From: UMGS1322 sp900550765
GTDB lineage: Bacteria > Bacillota > Clostridia > Christensenellales > QALW01
NCBI GenBank assembly: GCA_958448705.1
Contig: CAUDEY010000001.1
Span: 62,001 to 126,000, forward strand
Length of the DNA: 64,000 nucleotides
Direction: 5' to 3'
In this document: piece after piece, positions 33,270-42,387 of the stretch
How positions within the stretch are numbered: position 1 is the stretch's first letter
Layout of the letters: each line of letters opens with the position of its first letter
Made by a program: the position numbers and the translations under genes
Notes under the pieces: model-generated
Database searches by the model: none
The model's input: the letters and a program-made list of their open reading frames with translations, nothing else
Told to the model about the DNA's origin: nothing

Positions 33270-34235
33270 ATGAATGCTGTTTTAACAGAAATATCCAAAT
33301 TAGGCATCGTACCCGTCGTCGCTTTGGACGATGCAAAGGATGCCCGTTTTTTGGCGCAGGCTCTGTGCGATGGCGGTCTGCCCTGCGCGGAGGTTACATT
33401 CCGCACCGCGGCGGCAGAAGAAGCCATTCAAATTATGGCGTCGGATTTCCCGAATATGCTCATCGGCGCAGGTACGGTTCTGACAACTGAGCAGGTGGAT
33501 AAAGCGATTGCTGCGGGTGCAAAATTCATTGTAAGCCCGGGCCTGAACCCCACCGTGGTAAAATACTGCATAGAAAAAAACATTCCTGTAACGCCGGGCT
33601 GTTCTTCCCCCAGCGATATTGAAATTGCGCTGGAGCTTGGGCTTGAAGTGGTAAAATTTTTCCCTGCCGAGGCAGCCGGCGGGCTGAAAATGATCAAAGC
33701 TATGAGCGCCCCCTACGGCAATGTAAAATTTATGCCCACCGGCGGCATCAACGCCGCGAATTTAACACAGTATTTGGATTTTAATAAGATCATTGCCTGC
33801 GGCGGCAGCTGGATGGTCGATAAAGCGCTGGTCAAAGAAGGCAATTTTGACGCAATCCGCGAGCTGACCCGCACAGCCGTTACACAAATGCTCGGCTTTG
33901 AAATAAAGCACGTGGGCATCAATGCTGCAAATGAAGCGGAAGCCCTTTCTCTTGCCGGCCTGTTTGAGGCAATGTTCGGCTTTGCCCCCAAAAACGGCAA
34001 CAGCAGCATATTTGCCGGCAGCGGCATCGAAGTGATGAAAGCCCCCTATTTAGGCAAAAACGGGCACATCGCTATCGGAACTAATTATATTGAACGCGCC
34101 ATCTATCACCTGGAAAAGCGCGGCTTTGCCTTTGATGAAAGCACAAAAAAAACCGATGCTTCGGGCAATTTGACAGCCATCTATTTTAAAGGGGATTTCG
34201 GCGGCTTTGCCTTGCATTTGGTACAAAAAAAGTAA
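33270..34235 (+). CDS. KDPG/KHG aldolase with C-terminal VOC-like domain
   Basis: Cleaves 2-keto-3-deoxy-6-phosphogluconate to pyruvate and glyceraldehyde 3-phosphate. Residues 1-210 are a complete class I aldolase barrel with EVTFRT (catalytic Glu), the phosphate loop and the Schiff-base Lys in EVVKFFPAE. Residues about 213-321 (IKHVGINAANEAEALSLA, IAIGTNYIERAIYHLEKRG, FGGFALHLVQKK) form an extra glyoxalase/VOC-type fold without obvious metal ligands. The start is ATG 33270 after GAGGAG. It is in an operon with KDG kinase, so it completes uronate breakdown. Confidence 0.92.
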   Translation: MNAVLTEISKLGIVPVVALDDAKDARFLAQALCDGGLPCAEVTFRTAAAEEAIQIMASDFPNMLIGAGTVLTTEQVDKAIAAGAKFIVSPGLNPTVVKYCIEKNIPVTPGCSSPSDIEIALELGLEVVKFFPAEAAGGLKMIKAMSAPYGNVKFMPTGGINAANLTQYLDFNKIIACGGSWMVDKALVKEGNFDAIRELTRTAVTQMLGFEIKHVGINAANEAEALSLAGLFEAMFGFAPKNGNSSIFAGSGIEVMKAPYLGKNGHIAIGTNYIERAIYHLEKRGFAFDESTKKTDASGNLTAIYFKGDFGGFALHLVQKK

Positions 34236-34251
34236 TAAAGGAGAATAAATC

Positions 34252-35271
34252 ATGAAGGTTATTACATTCGGTGAAATTATGCTTCGCCTTGCCCCCGAGG
34301 GCTATTACCGCTTTGTTCAGGCGGAAAAATACCTGGCCACTTACGGCGGCGGTGAAGCCAACGTAGCAGTATCCTTGGCCAATTACGGCATAGACGCCGC
34401 TTTTGTTACCAAACTGCCGGCCCATGAAATCGGCCAGGCGGGCGTAAACGCCCTGCGCCGCTTTGGCGTGGATACCTCCTTCATCGCCCGCGGCGGCGAC
34501 CGGGTAGGCATCTATTTTGTGGAAAAAGGCGCCAGCCAGCGGCCCTCAAAGGTTATCTACGACCGCGCCGGCTCTTCCATTGCCCAGGCTTCGCCGGCCG
34601 ATTTTGACTGGGACGCCATTTTTGACGGCGCAGACTGGTTCCATTTTACCGGCATTACCCCCGCGCTTGGCGATACGCTTGCCCAAATATGCCTGGAAGC
34701 CTGTAAAAAGGCCAAGGAAAAAAACATCACCGTCAGCTGTGATTTAAACTACCGCAAAAAGCTGTGGAGCCGTGAAAAAGCCGGCCAGGTTATGAACGAG
34801 CTTTGCAAGTATGTGGATGTTTGCATCGCCAACGAAGAGGACGCCTCCGACGTGTTCGGCATAAAAGCCGCGAATACCGATATTACCGCCGGCAAAGTGG
34901 ACCACGAGGGCTATAAGGACGTAGCCAAACAATTAGCCGACCGCTTCGGCTTTCAAAAGGTGGCCATCACCCTGCGCTCCTCCATTTCCGCCAACGACAA
35001 CAACTGGGCGGCGATGCTTTACGACGGCAGCCAGTATTACTTCTCCAAAAGTTACCCGATTCATATCGTTGACCGCGTAGGCGGCGGCGACAGCTTTGGC
35101 GCCGGCCTGATTTACTCCTGTTTAAACGGCTTTGCCCCGCAGGAAACCATCGAGTTTGCCGTAGCCGCCAGCTGCCTGAAGCACGCCATCGAAGGCGACT
35201 TCAATATGGTTTCCGTCAGCGAAGTACAAAATCTTGCCGGCGGCGACGCCTCGGGAAGAGTTCAGCGCTAA
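34252..35271 (+). CDS. kdgK: 2-keto-3-deoxygluconate kinase (PfkB family)
   Basis: Phosphorylates KDG to KDPG, the substrate of the preceding aldolase. The 339-residue protein shows the PfkB signatures YGGGEANVAVSLANYG near the N-terminus and DRVGGGDSFGAGL near the C-terminus, the latter with the catalytic Asp. AAAGGAG precedes ATG 34252; the gap to the aldolase is 16 bases. A strong terminator follows. Confidence 0.93.
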   Translation: MKVITFGEIMLRLAPEGYYRFVQAEKYLATYGGGEANVAVSLANYGIDAAFVTKLPAHEIGQAGVNALRRFGVDTSFIARGGDRVGIYFVEKGASQRPSKVIYDRAGSSIAQASPADFDWDAIFDGADWFHFTGITPALGDTLAQICLEACKKAKEKNITVSCDLNYRKKLWSREKAGQVMNELCKYVDVCIANEEDASDVFGIKAANTDITAGKVDHEGYKDVAKQLADRFGFQKVAITLRSSISANDNNWAAMLYDGSQYYFSKSYPIHIVDRVGGGDSFGAGLIYSCLNGFAPQETIEFAVAASCLKHAIEGDFNMVSVSEVQNLAGGDASGRVQR

Positions 35272-35283
35272 AAAACAATTGGC

Positions 35284-35322
35284 AAAAGCCGGAGAGGGAC
35301 GATGTTCCCGCCGGCTTTTTTT
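35284..35322 (+). terminator. Terminator of the KDPG aldolase-kdgK operon
   Basis: AAAAGCCGG pairs with CCGGCTTTTTT, with an inner GGG/CCC stem. Confidence 0.85.
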
Positions 35323-35339
35323 ATGCTTTGAAAAAGCGC

Positions 35340-35368
35340 ATGACAAGAACGGTTTACACGTGTATAAT
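35340..35368 (+). promoter_or_regulatory. Promoter of the U32-aro operon
   Basis: ATGACA (35340-35345), 17-base spacer, TATAAT (35363-35368). The predicted start is near 35375, only about six bases before the in-frame ATG 35381. Confidence 0.7.
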
Positions 35369-35380
35369 AAAATTGTAAAA

Positions 35381-37444
35381 ATGGATTTTACACATATTTT
35401 CAAGGAGGCGGACGCTATCAGGCAAATTGAAATTTTAGCCCCGGCCGGCGGACGGCAGCAGTTAGAAGCCGCTGTGCGTGCCGGAGCGGACGCCGTTTAC
35501 CTGGGCTTCGGCCGCTTTAATGCCCGCCGCAATGCCGAAAATTTTGACGCGGACACTTTAGCCCAGGCCATTGCCTACTGCCACGGCCGCGGCGTAAAGG
35601 TACACGCCGCGTTTAATACGTTAGTAACCGAAGAGGAACTGCCTGAGGCTGAAAAAGAATTAGCCGTTTTAGCCGCCAGCGGCATCGACGCGCTGATCGT
35701 GCAGGATTTAGGCATTGCGAAAATGGCGCGGGAATGTGCGCCCTCCCTGCCGCTTCACGCGTCCACCCAACTGACGGTACACAACAGAAGCGGCGTAAAA
35801 ATGCTTCGGGAGCTTGGCTTTCAGCGGGTCGTTTTAGCCCGCGAGCTCTCCCTAGAGGAGATACGCAGTATTTGTTCTTCTACCGATTTAGAGGTGGAAG
35901 TATTCATCCACGGCGCGCTGTGCATGTGCGTATCCGGCGCGTGCTATCTCTCCTCCGTTCTCGGCGGCCGCAGCGGCAACCGCGGCCTGTGCGCCCAGCC
36001 CTGCCGCCTGAATTTTACCGCAGGCAGCCGCGAATACGCGCTTTCCTTAAAAGATATGTCCCATATTCAGCATCTGCAGGCACTGATAGAGGCCGGTGTA
36101 ACCTCCTTTAAAATTGAAGGAAGGATGAAGCGGCCGGAATACGTAGCTGCCGCCTGCCACGCCTGCCGCCAGGCTTTAGAGGGATTGGCGCCCGACATGC
36201 AGGCCTTAAAAGCGGTATTTTCCCGTTCCGGCTTTACCGACGGCTACCTGCAGTCTCAGCGGAACCTGGCCATGTTCGGTACCCGCAGCAAAGAGGATGT
36301 AACGGCCGCTTCAGGCGTTTTAAAAGAGCTTACAGGCCTGTACCGTCAGGAAAGGCAAAGCGTTCCGCTGGTTATGAACTTTACCCTGCAAAAAGACGCG
36401 CCCTGTGTTTTAACCGTCAGCGACGGCACCCATACCGTGACCAAAAGCGGCGATATACCAAGGCCGGCCCTGACGCGTCCATTGCAGAAAGAGGATATAC
36501 AAAAACAGCTTTTTAAAACCGGCGGAACGCCTTTTTTTATAAAAGAAATAACCCTTCAGGCAGAAGACGGCCTTTCCCTGCCGCTTTCTTCCTTAAACAC
36601 ACTGCGCCGCGGCTGCCTGGAAGAGCTGTTGGCCCAGCGCGAGAAGCCCGTACCGCATACGGTCCGGCCGTTTGCGTTCTCTCCCGGCAAACACACGCCG
36701 AAAAACCCAAGCGTGCGCCTGCGCGTCCAGCAATACGCGCAGCTGAAGGGAATTTCCGAGCCTTTGCGGGTGATTCTGCCAATTGAAGAAATTACAGCCG
36801 CCTGCCTGCAGCGCTTTCCCGACGCGGCGACCGAAATTCCCCCGCTCGTTTTCCCGGGGGATGAAGCCTCCGTTACCGCGCATTTGCAAGCGCTGAAAGC
36901 CCTTGGCCTGCGCTATGCAATGTGCGAAAATCTTGGGGCCGTCGCCATGGCACGGGAGGCCGGGCTGATTCCCTTAGGCGGCTGCGGCCTGAACATTTTA
37001 AATTCTGCCGCGCTTGCCGCCTATGAGGCCCTGGGAATCAAGGATATAACCGTTTCCTTTGAAACCGGCGAGCGGAATCTGGCGCATCTTCGGGGCGCCG
37101 CTGTGCGCGGTGCGCTTGGGTACGGGCATCTGCCGCTGATGCGTATGCGCGTCTGCCCGGCCAAAAGCGCCCAAGGGTGCGGCAAATGCAGCGGACGTCC
37201 CGCACTTACCGACCGGTTTGGCATACGCTTTCCCATGCTTTGCAGCAATCGGAAATTTACGACGCTTTTCAATTCCGTGCCCCTATACACGGGGGATAAA
37301 CTTCTGCGCGGCGCTGACTTTTTTACCCTGTATTTTACCTTTGAAAGCGCAGAGGAAGTCCGGCGTATCACCCAGGCCTTCTCAAGGGGAGAAACCCTTT
37401 CCACCCCGCATACAACCAGCCTGTATTTTAAAAAATTGAGGTAA
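35381..37444 (+). CDS. U32 family protein with DUF3656, RlhA/TrhP-like RNA hydroxylation protein
   Basis: U32 proteins are now linked to prephenate-dependent hydroxylation of tRNA (TrhP) or 23S rRNA (RlhA) rather than peptidase activity. Here: ILAPAGG and AVYLGFGRFNARRNAENF at the start, the U32 signature EVFIHGALCMCVSGACY, and Cys-rich GNRGLCAQPCR. A long C-terminal DUF3656 part (about 330-687) carries a CGKCSG pair. The start is awkward. ATG 35381 has no ribosome site and sits almost at the transcription start, while AAGGAGG (35402-35408) is eight bases before an ATC codon (35417). The rest of the operon is a second U32 gene and aroC-aroQ. Confidence 0.88.
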   Translation: MDFTHIFKEADAIRQIEILAPAGGRQQLEAAVRAGADAVYLGFGRFNARRNAENFDADTLAQAIAYCHGRGVKVHAAFNTLVTEEELPEAEKELAVLAASGIDALIVQDLGIAKMARECAPSLPLHASTQLTVHNRSGVKMLRELGFQRVVLARELSLEEIRSICSSTDLEVEVFIHGALCMCVSGACYLSSVLGGRSGNRGLCAQPCRLNFTAGSREYALSLKDMSHIQHLQALIEAGVTSFKIEGRMKRPEYVAAACHACRQALEGLAPDMQALKAVFSRSGFTDGYLQSQRNLAMFGTRSKEDVTAASGVLKELTGLYRQERQSVPLVMNFTLQKDAPCVLTVSDGTHTVTKSGDIPRPALTRPLQKEDIQKQLFKTGGTPFFIKEITLQAEDGLSLPLSSLNTLRRGCLEELLAQREKPVPHTVRPFAFSPGKHTPKNPSVRLRVQQYAQLKGISEPLRVILPIEEITAACLQRFPDAATEIPPLVFPGDEASVTAHLQALKALGLRYAMCENLGAVAMAREAGLIPLGGCGLNILNSAALAAYEALGIKDITVSFETGERNLAHLRGAAVRGALGYGHLPLMRMRVCPAKSAQGCGKCSGRPALTDRFGIRFPMLCSNRKFTTLFNSVPLYTGDKLLRGADFFTLYFTFESAEEVRRITQAFSRGETLSTPHTTSLYFKKLR

Positions 37445-37447
37445 TCT

Positions 37448-38632
37448 ATGAAAGAACTGCTTGCCCCGGCGGGCGATATGGAATGTTTAAAAACGGCTTT
37501 CCGCTTCGGTGCGGACGCCTGCTACATCGGCGGACCTTTGCTGCAGCTGCGCTCCGGCGTGACCGGCTTTTCTTTAGAAAAAATTGCCGAAGCGGCCGCC
37601 TATGCCCACGAAAAAAATAAAAAGCTGTATGTAACCGTCAATTCCTTTGCAAAGGACAAGGAATTTACCGATATCGCCGCCTATGCCCGGCAACTGGCCG
37701 AGCAAAAGGTGGATGCCGTAATCGTATCGGATATCGGTGTGCTGGCACAGATAGCCAAAAGCGCGCCGGAACTTGAAATTCACGTTTCCACCCAGGCCAA
37801 CTGCCAAAACGCCGAGGCCGCTAAGGTATACCATGCCCTCGGCGCCAGGCGCATCGTCTTAGCACGGGAAATGACGCTGCCGGATATTCAAGAATTTTCT
37901 TCTAAAATTCCAAAAGATTTGGAAATAGAAGCCTTTGTGCACGGTGCCATGTGCATGGCCTATTCCGGACGATGCTTTATCAGCTCCTACTTAACCGGCC
38001 GCAGCGGCAACCGCGGCGAATGTACCCAGCCCTGCCGCTGGCGGTATCATTTGGTGGAGCAGACGCGCCCGAACGAGTTCTTTCCGGTAGAAGAAGGCGA
38101 AAAGGGTACAACCCTGCTCTCCTCCCGCGATATGAAGTGTATTGACTTTTTGGACGAACTGTTATCTGCCGGCGTAACCTCCTTTAAAATTGAAGGAAGA
38201 ATGAAATCTCCCTTCTATGTAGCAACGGCGGTAAACGCCTACCGGCACGCGCTGGATAAAACCGCGCCGCTTGAGCTGCTTTCCAAAGAACTGGACTGCA
38301 TCAGCCACCGCCCTTACTCCAGCGGCTTTTACTTCGGCGAGCTGGAACGATACACGCCGGACGACGATATGGCCTATCGGCAGGACAAAATCTTTGCCGG
38401 CGTGGTAAAAGGCTTTGCCGGCGGCCGCCTTTTGGTAGAGCAGCGCAACCGTTTTGAAGAAGGCGACGTCCTCGAAGTCATTTGCCCGGATTCCATCGGA
38501 TTAAGCTTTTCGGTGAAAAATCTACAAAACAGTCGGGGTGAGGCCATTTCTGCCGCGCCGCATCCGCAGGAAATCGTTACAATGGATTGCCCCTTCCCTT
38601 TGCAGGAAGGCGATATTTTAAGAAAGAGGTAA
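37448..38632 (+). CDS. U32 family tRNA hydroxylation protein (TrhP-like)
   Basis: A 394-residue protein with the full U32 core: LLAPAGDMECLKTAFRFGAD, signature EAFVHGAMCMAYSGRCFISS, and GNRGECTQPCRW with the cysteines for an iron-sulfur or metal site. A C-terminal beta-barrel domain (about 310-394) follows. The size fits TrhP (YegQ/YrrO type), which makes 5-hydroxyuridine at tRNA position 34 using prephenate. Prephenate comes from chorismate, and the next two genes are chorismate-pathway enzymes, a meaningful link. Three bases separate it from the first U32 gene. Confidence 0.9.
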   Translation: MKELLAPAGDMECLKTAFRFGADACYIGGPLLQLRSGVTGFSLEKIAEAAAYAHEKNKKLYVTVNSFAKDKEFTDIAAYARQLAEQKVDAVIVSDIGVLAQIAKSAPELEIHVSTQANCQNAEAAKVYHALGARRIVLAREMTLPDIQEFSSKIPKDLEIEAFVHGAMCMAYSGRCFISSYLTGRSGNRGECTQPCRWRYHLVEQTRPNEFFPVEEGEKGTTLLSSRDMKCIDFLDELLSAGVTSFKIEGRMKSPFYVATAVNAYRHALDKTAPLELLSKELDCISHRPYSSGFYFGELERYTPDDDMAYRQDKIFAGVVKGFAGGRLLVEQRNRFEEGDVLEVICPDSIGLSFSVKNLQNSRGEAISAAPHPQEIVTMDCPFPLQEGDILRKR

Positions 38633-38634
38633 AT

Positions 38635-39696
38635 ATGGGCTTTTCATACGGTAAAAACATCAAAACAGAAATTTTCGGCCAGTCGCACAGCGAATGGATC
38701 GGCGTAACGCTTCAAGGGTTGCCCAAGGGTGAAAAAATAGATCAACAAAGGCTGCAAAGCTTCTGCGACCTGCGCGCGCCGGGCAAAAATGAGTTTTCCA
38801 CCCCGCGCAAGGAAGCGGATACAATTGAAATTTTAAGCGGATTGACCGAAAATTCCCTTTTAAACGGCGAGCCTTTAAAGGCCGTTATCTATAACACCAA
38901 CACCCGCCCCGGCGACTATTCGCAAACCATTCCCCGCCCCGGTCATGCGGATTACCCGGCCTTTGTAAAAACGGGAACCATTCCCTCCGGCGGCGGCAGC
39001 TATTCGGGCCGGATGACGGCTCCCTTGTGTATTGCCGGCGGCATTGCCCTGCAGCTGCTTGAAAGAAAAGGCATTGCCTTTGATGCACATATTGCCTCCA
39101 TCGGTGAAATTTCAGACCTGCCCTTTGACCCGCTTACGGAAAAAACGGAGAACGTTTACTTACGGCCGTTTCCCGTAAATGACAGCGCCGCAGGCGAAAA
39201 AATGAAAGAATGTATCGTAACCGCCCGGAACGAGGGCGACTCCGTGGGCGGCGTTATCGAATGTAAAATTACCGGGCTTGCCCCGGGGCTGGGCGGCGCA
39301 CTCTTTAACGGGCTGGACGGCGCTATCGCCCAGGCAGTTTTCGGTATCCCTGCCGTAAAAGGGATTGAATTCGGCGCAGGCTTTGATGCCGCCCGCCTGA
39401 GGGGCAGCCAAAATAACGACGCTTTTTACTTTGACAAAAAAGTAAAAACCCGCACCAACCACTGCGGCGGTATTTTAGGCGGCATGAGCAACGGTATGCC
39501 GGTGCTTTTCCGCGCGGCCTTTAAACCCACGCCCTCTATTTTTAAGCCCCAGAATTCCGTGGACCTTTCCACCAACCAAAACGTTGCGTTTGTATGCAAG
39601 GGCCGGCACGACCCCTGCATCGTACACCGGGCAGTTCCGCCCGTTATCGCCGCGGCAGCCCTCGCCGTGCTGGATTTATTAGGAGAAGAAGAATGA
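38635..39696 (+). CDS. aroC: Chorismate synthase
   Basis: FMN-dependent last step of the shikimate pathway. The 353-residue protein has GQSHSEW (family GESHG region), RPGHADYPAF and, near the C-terminus, GRHDPCIVHRAVPPV. It is slightly short and some motifs diverge from the standard (GQSHS instead of GESHG). ATG 38635 after AAAGAGG was chosen; the longer open frame lacks a ribosome site. Its stop overlaps aroQ by ATGA. Confidence 0.93.
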   Translation: MGFSYGKNIKTEIFGQSHSEWIGVTLQGLPKGEKIDQQRLQSFCDLRAPGKNEFSTPRKEADTIEILSGLTENSLLNGEPLKAVIYNTNTRPGDYSQTIPRPGHADYPAFVKTGTIPSGGGSYSGRMTAPLCIAGGIALQLLERKGIAFDAHIASIGEISDLPFDPLTEKTENVYLRPFPVNDSAAGEKMKECIVTARNEGDSVGGVIECKITGLAPGLGGALFNGLDGAIAQAVFGIPAVKGIEFGAGFDAARLRGSQNNDAFYFDKKVKTRTNHCGGILGGMSNGMPVLFRAAFKPTPSIFKPQNSVDLSTNQNVAFVCKGRHDPCIVHRAVPPVIAAAALAVLDLLGEEE

Positions 39697-40133
39697 AACT
39701 ACTGATTTTAAACGGACCGAACTTAAACTTATTAGGCCTGCGGGAGCCGGATATCTACGGCAAGGGAACCTATCGCGACCTGTGCCGCCTGATTCAAAGA
39801 AAGGCAAAGGATATGCACATCAGCGTGATGATCCTGCAAACCAACCACGAAGGCCGGCTGGTAGAAGCCATCCAGCGCGCATATGGAAAATATGACGGTA
39901 TTGTCATCAATCCCGCGGCCTATACGCACACCAGCGTTGCCATTGCCGACGCCGTAAAGGCTGTGAAAATCCCAACCGTGGAAGTGCATATTTCCGATGT
40001 TTCCGCCCGGGAGGATTTCCGTCAAATTTCCTATATCCGTCCCTGCTGTGCAGCTACAATTACCGGCAAGGGCTTTGAAGGATATATAGATGCCATGAAA
40101 CTTTTAATGAACTTGGGAATAAGCAAATCATAA
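39693..40133 (+). CDS. aroQ: 3-dehydroquinate dehydratase, type II
   Basis: Dehydrates 3-dehydroquinate to 3-dehydroshikimate. The 146-residue protein has GPNLNLLGLREPDIYG (active-site Tyr in IYG), NPAAYTHTS and VEVHISD with the catalytic His. The start overlaps the aroC stop by four bases. A terminator follows at about 40183. Confidence 0.96.
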   Translation: MKLLILNGPNLNLLGLREPDIYGKGTYRDLCRLIQRKAKDMHISVMILQTNHEGRLVEAIQRAYGKYDGIVINPAAYTHTSVAIADAVKAVKIPTVEVHISDVSAREDFRQISYIRPCCAATITGKGFEGYIDAMKLLMNLGISKS

Positions 40134-40182
40134 GCTTAAAAAGGCACTTTACATGCCGCACAGCAATAAAAAATCTCAAACA

Positions 40183-40217
40183 AAAAGGGAGCCCGGCCAT
40201 CAGCCCGGATCCCTTTT
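40183..40217. terminator. Terminator between aroQ and the converging oxidoreductase operon
   Basis: AAAAGGGA pairs with TCCCTTTT around an inner CCGG/CCGG stem. It can work on both strands. Confidence 0.8.
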
Positions 40218-40246
40218 CTGTTTCCATTCTACTATCCTATCGTCCC

Positions 40247-41209
40247 TCACAATAGAATCTTTTTCCCCGTATCGGCAGCCCGGCGGGCAGCCAGGGCAAG
40301 ACGGGTGACGGCAAAGCCTTCTTCAGGCGTAACACCGGTATTTTCGCCGCCGATACGCCGGAGAAACTGCTCAAAGATATTCTGCTCTTTCGGCAAGGGC
40401 AGCTCTTGCCGTCCGTTTTTATCAATCAAAAGAACCTTTCCCTCGCGATATTCCACTACACCCTCGCTGCCGGCAATCCGCAGCCGGTCGTCGTCATGCG
40501 TAGGCGCGCTTAGAGGGCGGAAATAATCCGCGTTGACGGAAGCCACGGCGCCGTTTTCCAACTGAAAAATACAAAGCGCTGCGGTTTCCAGCTCGTCATA
40601 TTCGCCGTTGCAGGTTTTGGTGGAAACAGCGGAAACCGACTGAAAAACCGGTCCGGAAACCGAATAGATCCAATCGATGGCGTGAATAGCTACCCAGGGA
40701 ATCAGTCCGCCGAAGGTTGCGCGCTTTTTATAAAAATCGGGCCGTACGCCCAGCTTATAGGATTTTTGAGCATTGATCATGGTAATCTGTCCAATATTTT
40801 TTACCGCCTCCTGTATACACAGGAACCATGGTTCAAAGCGGATACCGAACATGGCGCATACAAAAGCGCGGGACGTTTTTTGCGCAGCTTCTATACGGGC
40901 AAGAGAGGCTTCGTCCAGCGCCAGAGGCTTTTCGCTGAATACAAAGATATCTCTTTGCAGACATTCAACAGTAATGGCTGCGTTTCGGTCAAAACGTGTG
41001 TTAACGATTGCAATATCTGCGCCGTTTTCCAGCAGGGTGCGGTAATCTGCTGTGATGGGCGTATGAATCGCCTCAGCAGCCAGACTTGCGGCCACAGCGG
41101 ACATATCTTCTCCTGCAAAGCCCGGCGCAATACCGATAACGGTATGATGCTTCAGCTGCGGCAACGCATAGGCCCAATGGCCGAAGCTGCCGATAATACA
41201 AACCTTCAT
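40247..41209 (-). CDS. Gfo/Idh/MocA family oxidoreductase (1)
   Basis: A 320-residue NAD(P)-dependent sugar dehydrogenase-like protein. It has an N-terminal Rossmann fold (CIIGSFGHW in place of the usual GxGxxG) and the lysine motif FSEKPLALDEA. The C-terminal alpha/beta dimer domain carries WVAIHAIDW with the substrate His. Such enzymes oxidise, reduce or epimerise sugars and uronic acids. It ends a three-gene operon with four-base overlaps, so it should act on the product of the heparinase-like protein. Confidence 0.85.
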   Translation of the reverse strand: MKVCIIGSFGHWAYALPQLKHHTVIGIAPGFAGEDMSAVAASLAAEAIHTPITADYRTLLENGADIAIVNTRFDRNAAITVECLQRDIFVFSEKPLALDEASLARIEAAQKTSRAFVCAMFGIRFEPWFLCIQEAVKNIGQITMINAQKSYKLGVRPDFYKKRATFGGLIPWVAIHAIDWIYSVSGPVFQSVSAVSTKTCNGEYDELETAALCIFQLENGAVASVNADYFRPLSAPTHDDDRLRIAGSEGVVEYREGKVLLIDKNGRQELPLPKEQNIFEQFLRRIGGENTGVTPEEGFAVTRLALAARRAADTGKKILL

Positions 41210-42387
41210 TTTATTCCCCCAAAGCTATGATAGTTTTCAAGCGGTATCTTTACCGGCGGCGCAATCAGGTCTGAAAGCTCCCAGGGCATTTTATTTTCCC
41301 GAAACGCCTTTTGGAAGAGCGTATCAATGCCGCTGACAACCATGACGTCGTTTTCTTTTTCCGCTGTAAGTCGGTGTACCGGGGCAAACTCGCTGACGGC
41401 ATTGACGCACTGCAGATGGCTCCAGGCGGTTTCTACTGTGCACAGGGGCTGTTTTCGGCCCCGAGCCACCTCACAGCAATACCAGATTTTTTGAAAACGA
41501 TCACGGGTGGTAGGACCGTAATGCTTGATCTCCCCGTCCTTAAAATACGCGGTAATGCCGTTTTCATCGTCGGTTTCGGCCATTTCCACACGGGCGTTTT
41601 CAAAAAGAAAGCGCATTTGAGGATTGATATTTGCCCGCGACGCGTGGGTGGCAGTGAAGTTCAGAACCGAACCCTCCTGTGTAAAAACGCGGAAACAGGC
41701 AGTATCATAGGTTTCAATTGCATTGGCACGGGCAACCGATGCTTCTAAAAGCGCGGGACGGGCGCTTTGATCAATAGATTTTCCCAGCAGGAAAAACATA
41801 TTGTGCAGATAGTGCGCGCACGCGTTCATGGCGATGCTGTCCAGAACATAATGGCCATCGACTTTTATTTTTGCCGCCCAGGGACGCGCAAAATAGGCGC
41901 TGTTTCTGGGCCAGCAGGTCATGGCATACAGAATAACGGGCTTTCCCAGACGGCCGGCGAGGATATCCTTTTTTAAATCCAGTACCGCGGGACTGTGAGA
42001 GAGCTGATAGCCGATGGTCAGATGCTTTCCGGTTCTCTCTGCGGCCTGCTGCATAGCGGCGGCTTCCTGCAATGTGGGCGCCGTGGGCTTTTCACAAAGA
42101 CAGTCGCTGCCATGCTCCAATACAAAAATACTCTGCTGCGCGTGGAGATGAATCGGCGTGGAGAGAATGGCCAAATCAGCCTGATGCTCTTTATAAAAGT
42201 CCTCCAGTGCAGCATATACCGGCAGGGAAAGCGCCCGGATCTGCTCTTTTACCGGACTGTTTTCCAAAAACGGCTCCACAATGCCCACAACCTCGGCGTT
42301 ATGCTCGGCACAATGCTCCAGTACCTCGCGGGCGATCAGCCCGCCGTAGCCGCCGACGCCGGCAAGCAGTAAGGAAAGCTTTTTCAT
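41206..42387 (-). CDS. Gfo/Idh/MocA family oxidoreductase (2)
   Basis: A 393-residue paralogue with Rossmann motif LLAGVGGYGG, CEKPTAPTLQEA (catalytic-region Lys), and the C-terminal domain with HYVLDSIAMNACAHYLH near the active site. It is about 70 residues longer than its neighbour. ATG 42387 overlaps the stop of the heparinase-like gene, and its stop overlaps the next gene, so the three are tightly coupled. Confidence 0.85.
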   Translation of the reverse strand: MKKLSLLLAGVGGYGGLIAREVLEHCAEHNAEVVGIVEPFLENSPVKEQIRALSLPVYAALEDFYKEHQADLAILSTPIHLHAQQSIFVLEHGSDCLCEKPTAPTLQEAAAMQQAAERTGKHLTIGYQLSHSPAVLDLKKDILAGRLGKPVILYAMTCWPRNSAYFARPWAAKIKVDGHYVLDSIAMNACAHYLHNMFFLLGKSIDQSARPALLEASVARANAIETYDTACFRVFTQEGSVLNFTATHASRANINPQMRFLFENARVEMAETDDENGITAYFKDGEIKHYGPTTRDRFQKIWYCCEVARGRKQPLCTVETAWSHLQCVNAVSEFAPVHRLTAEKENDVMVVSGIDTLFQKAFRENKMPWELSDLIAPPVKIPLENYHSFGGIK

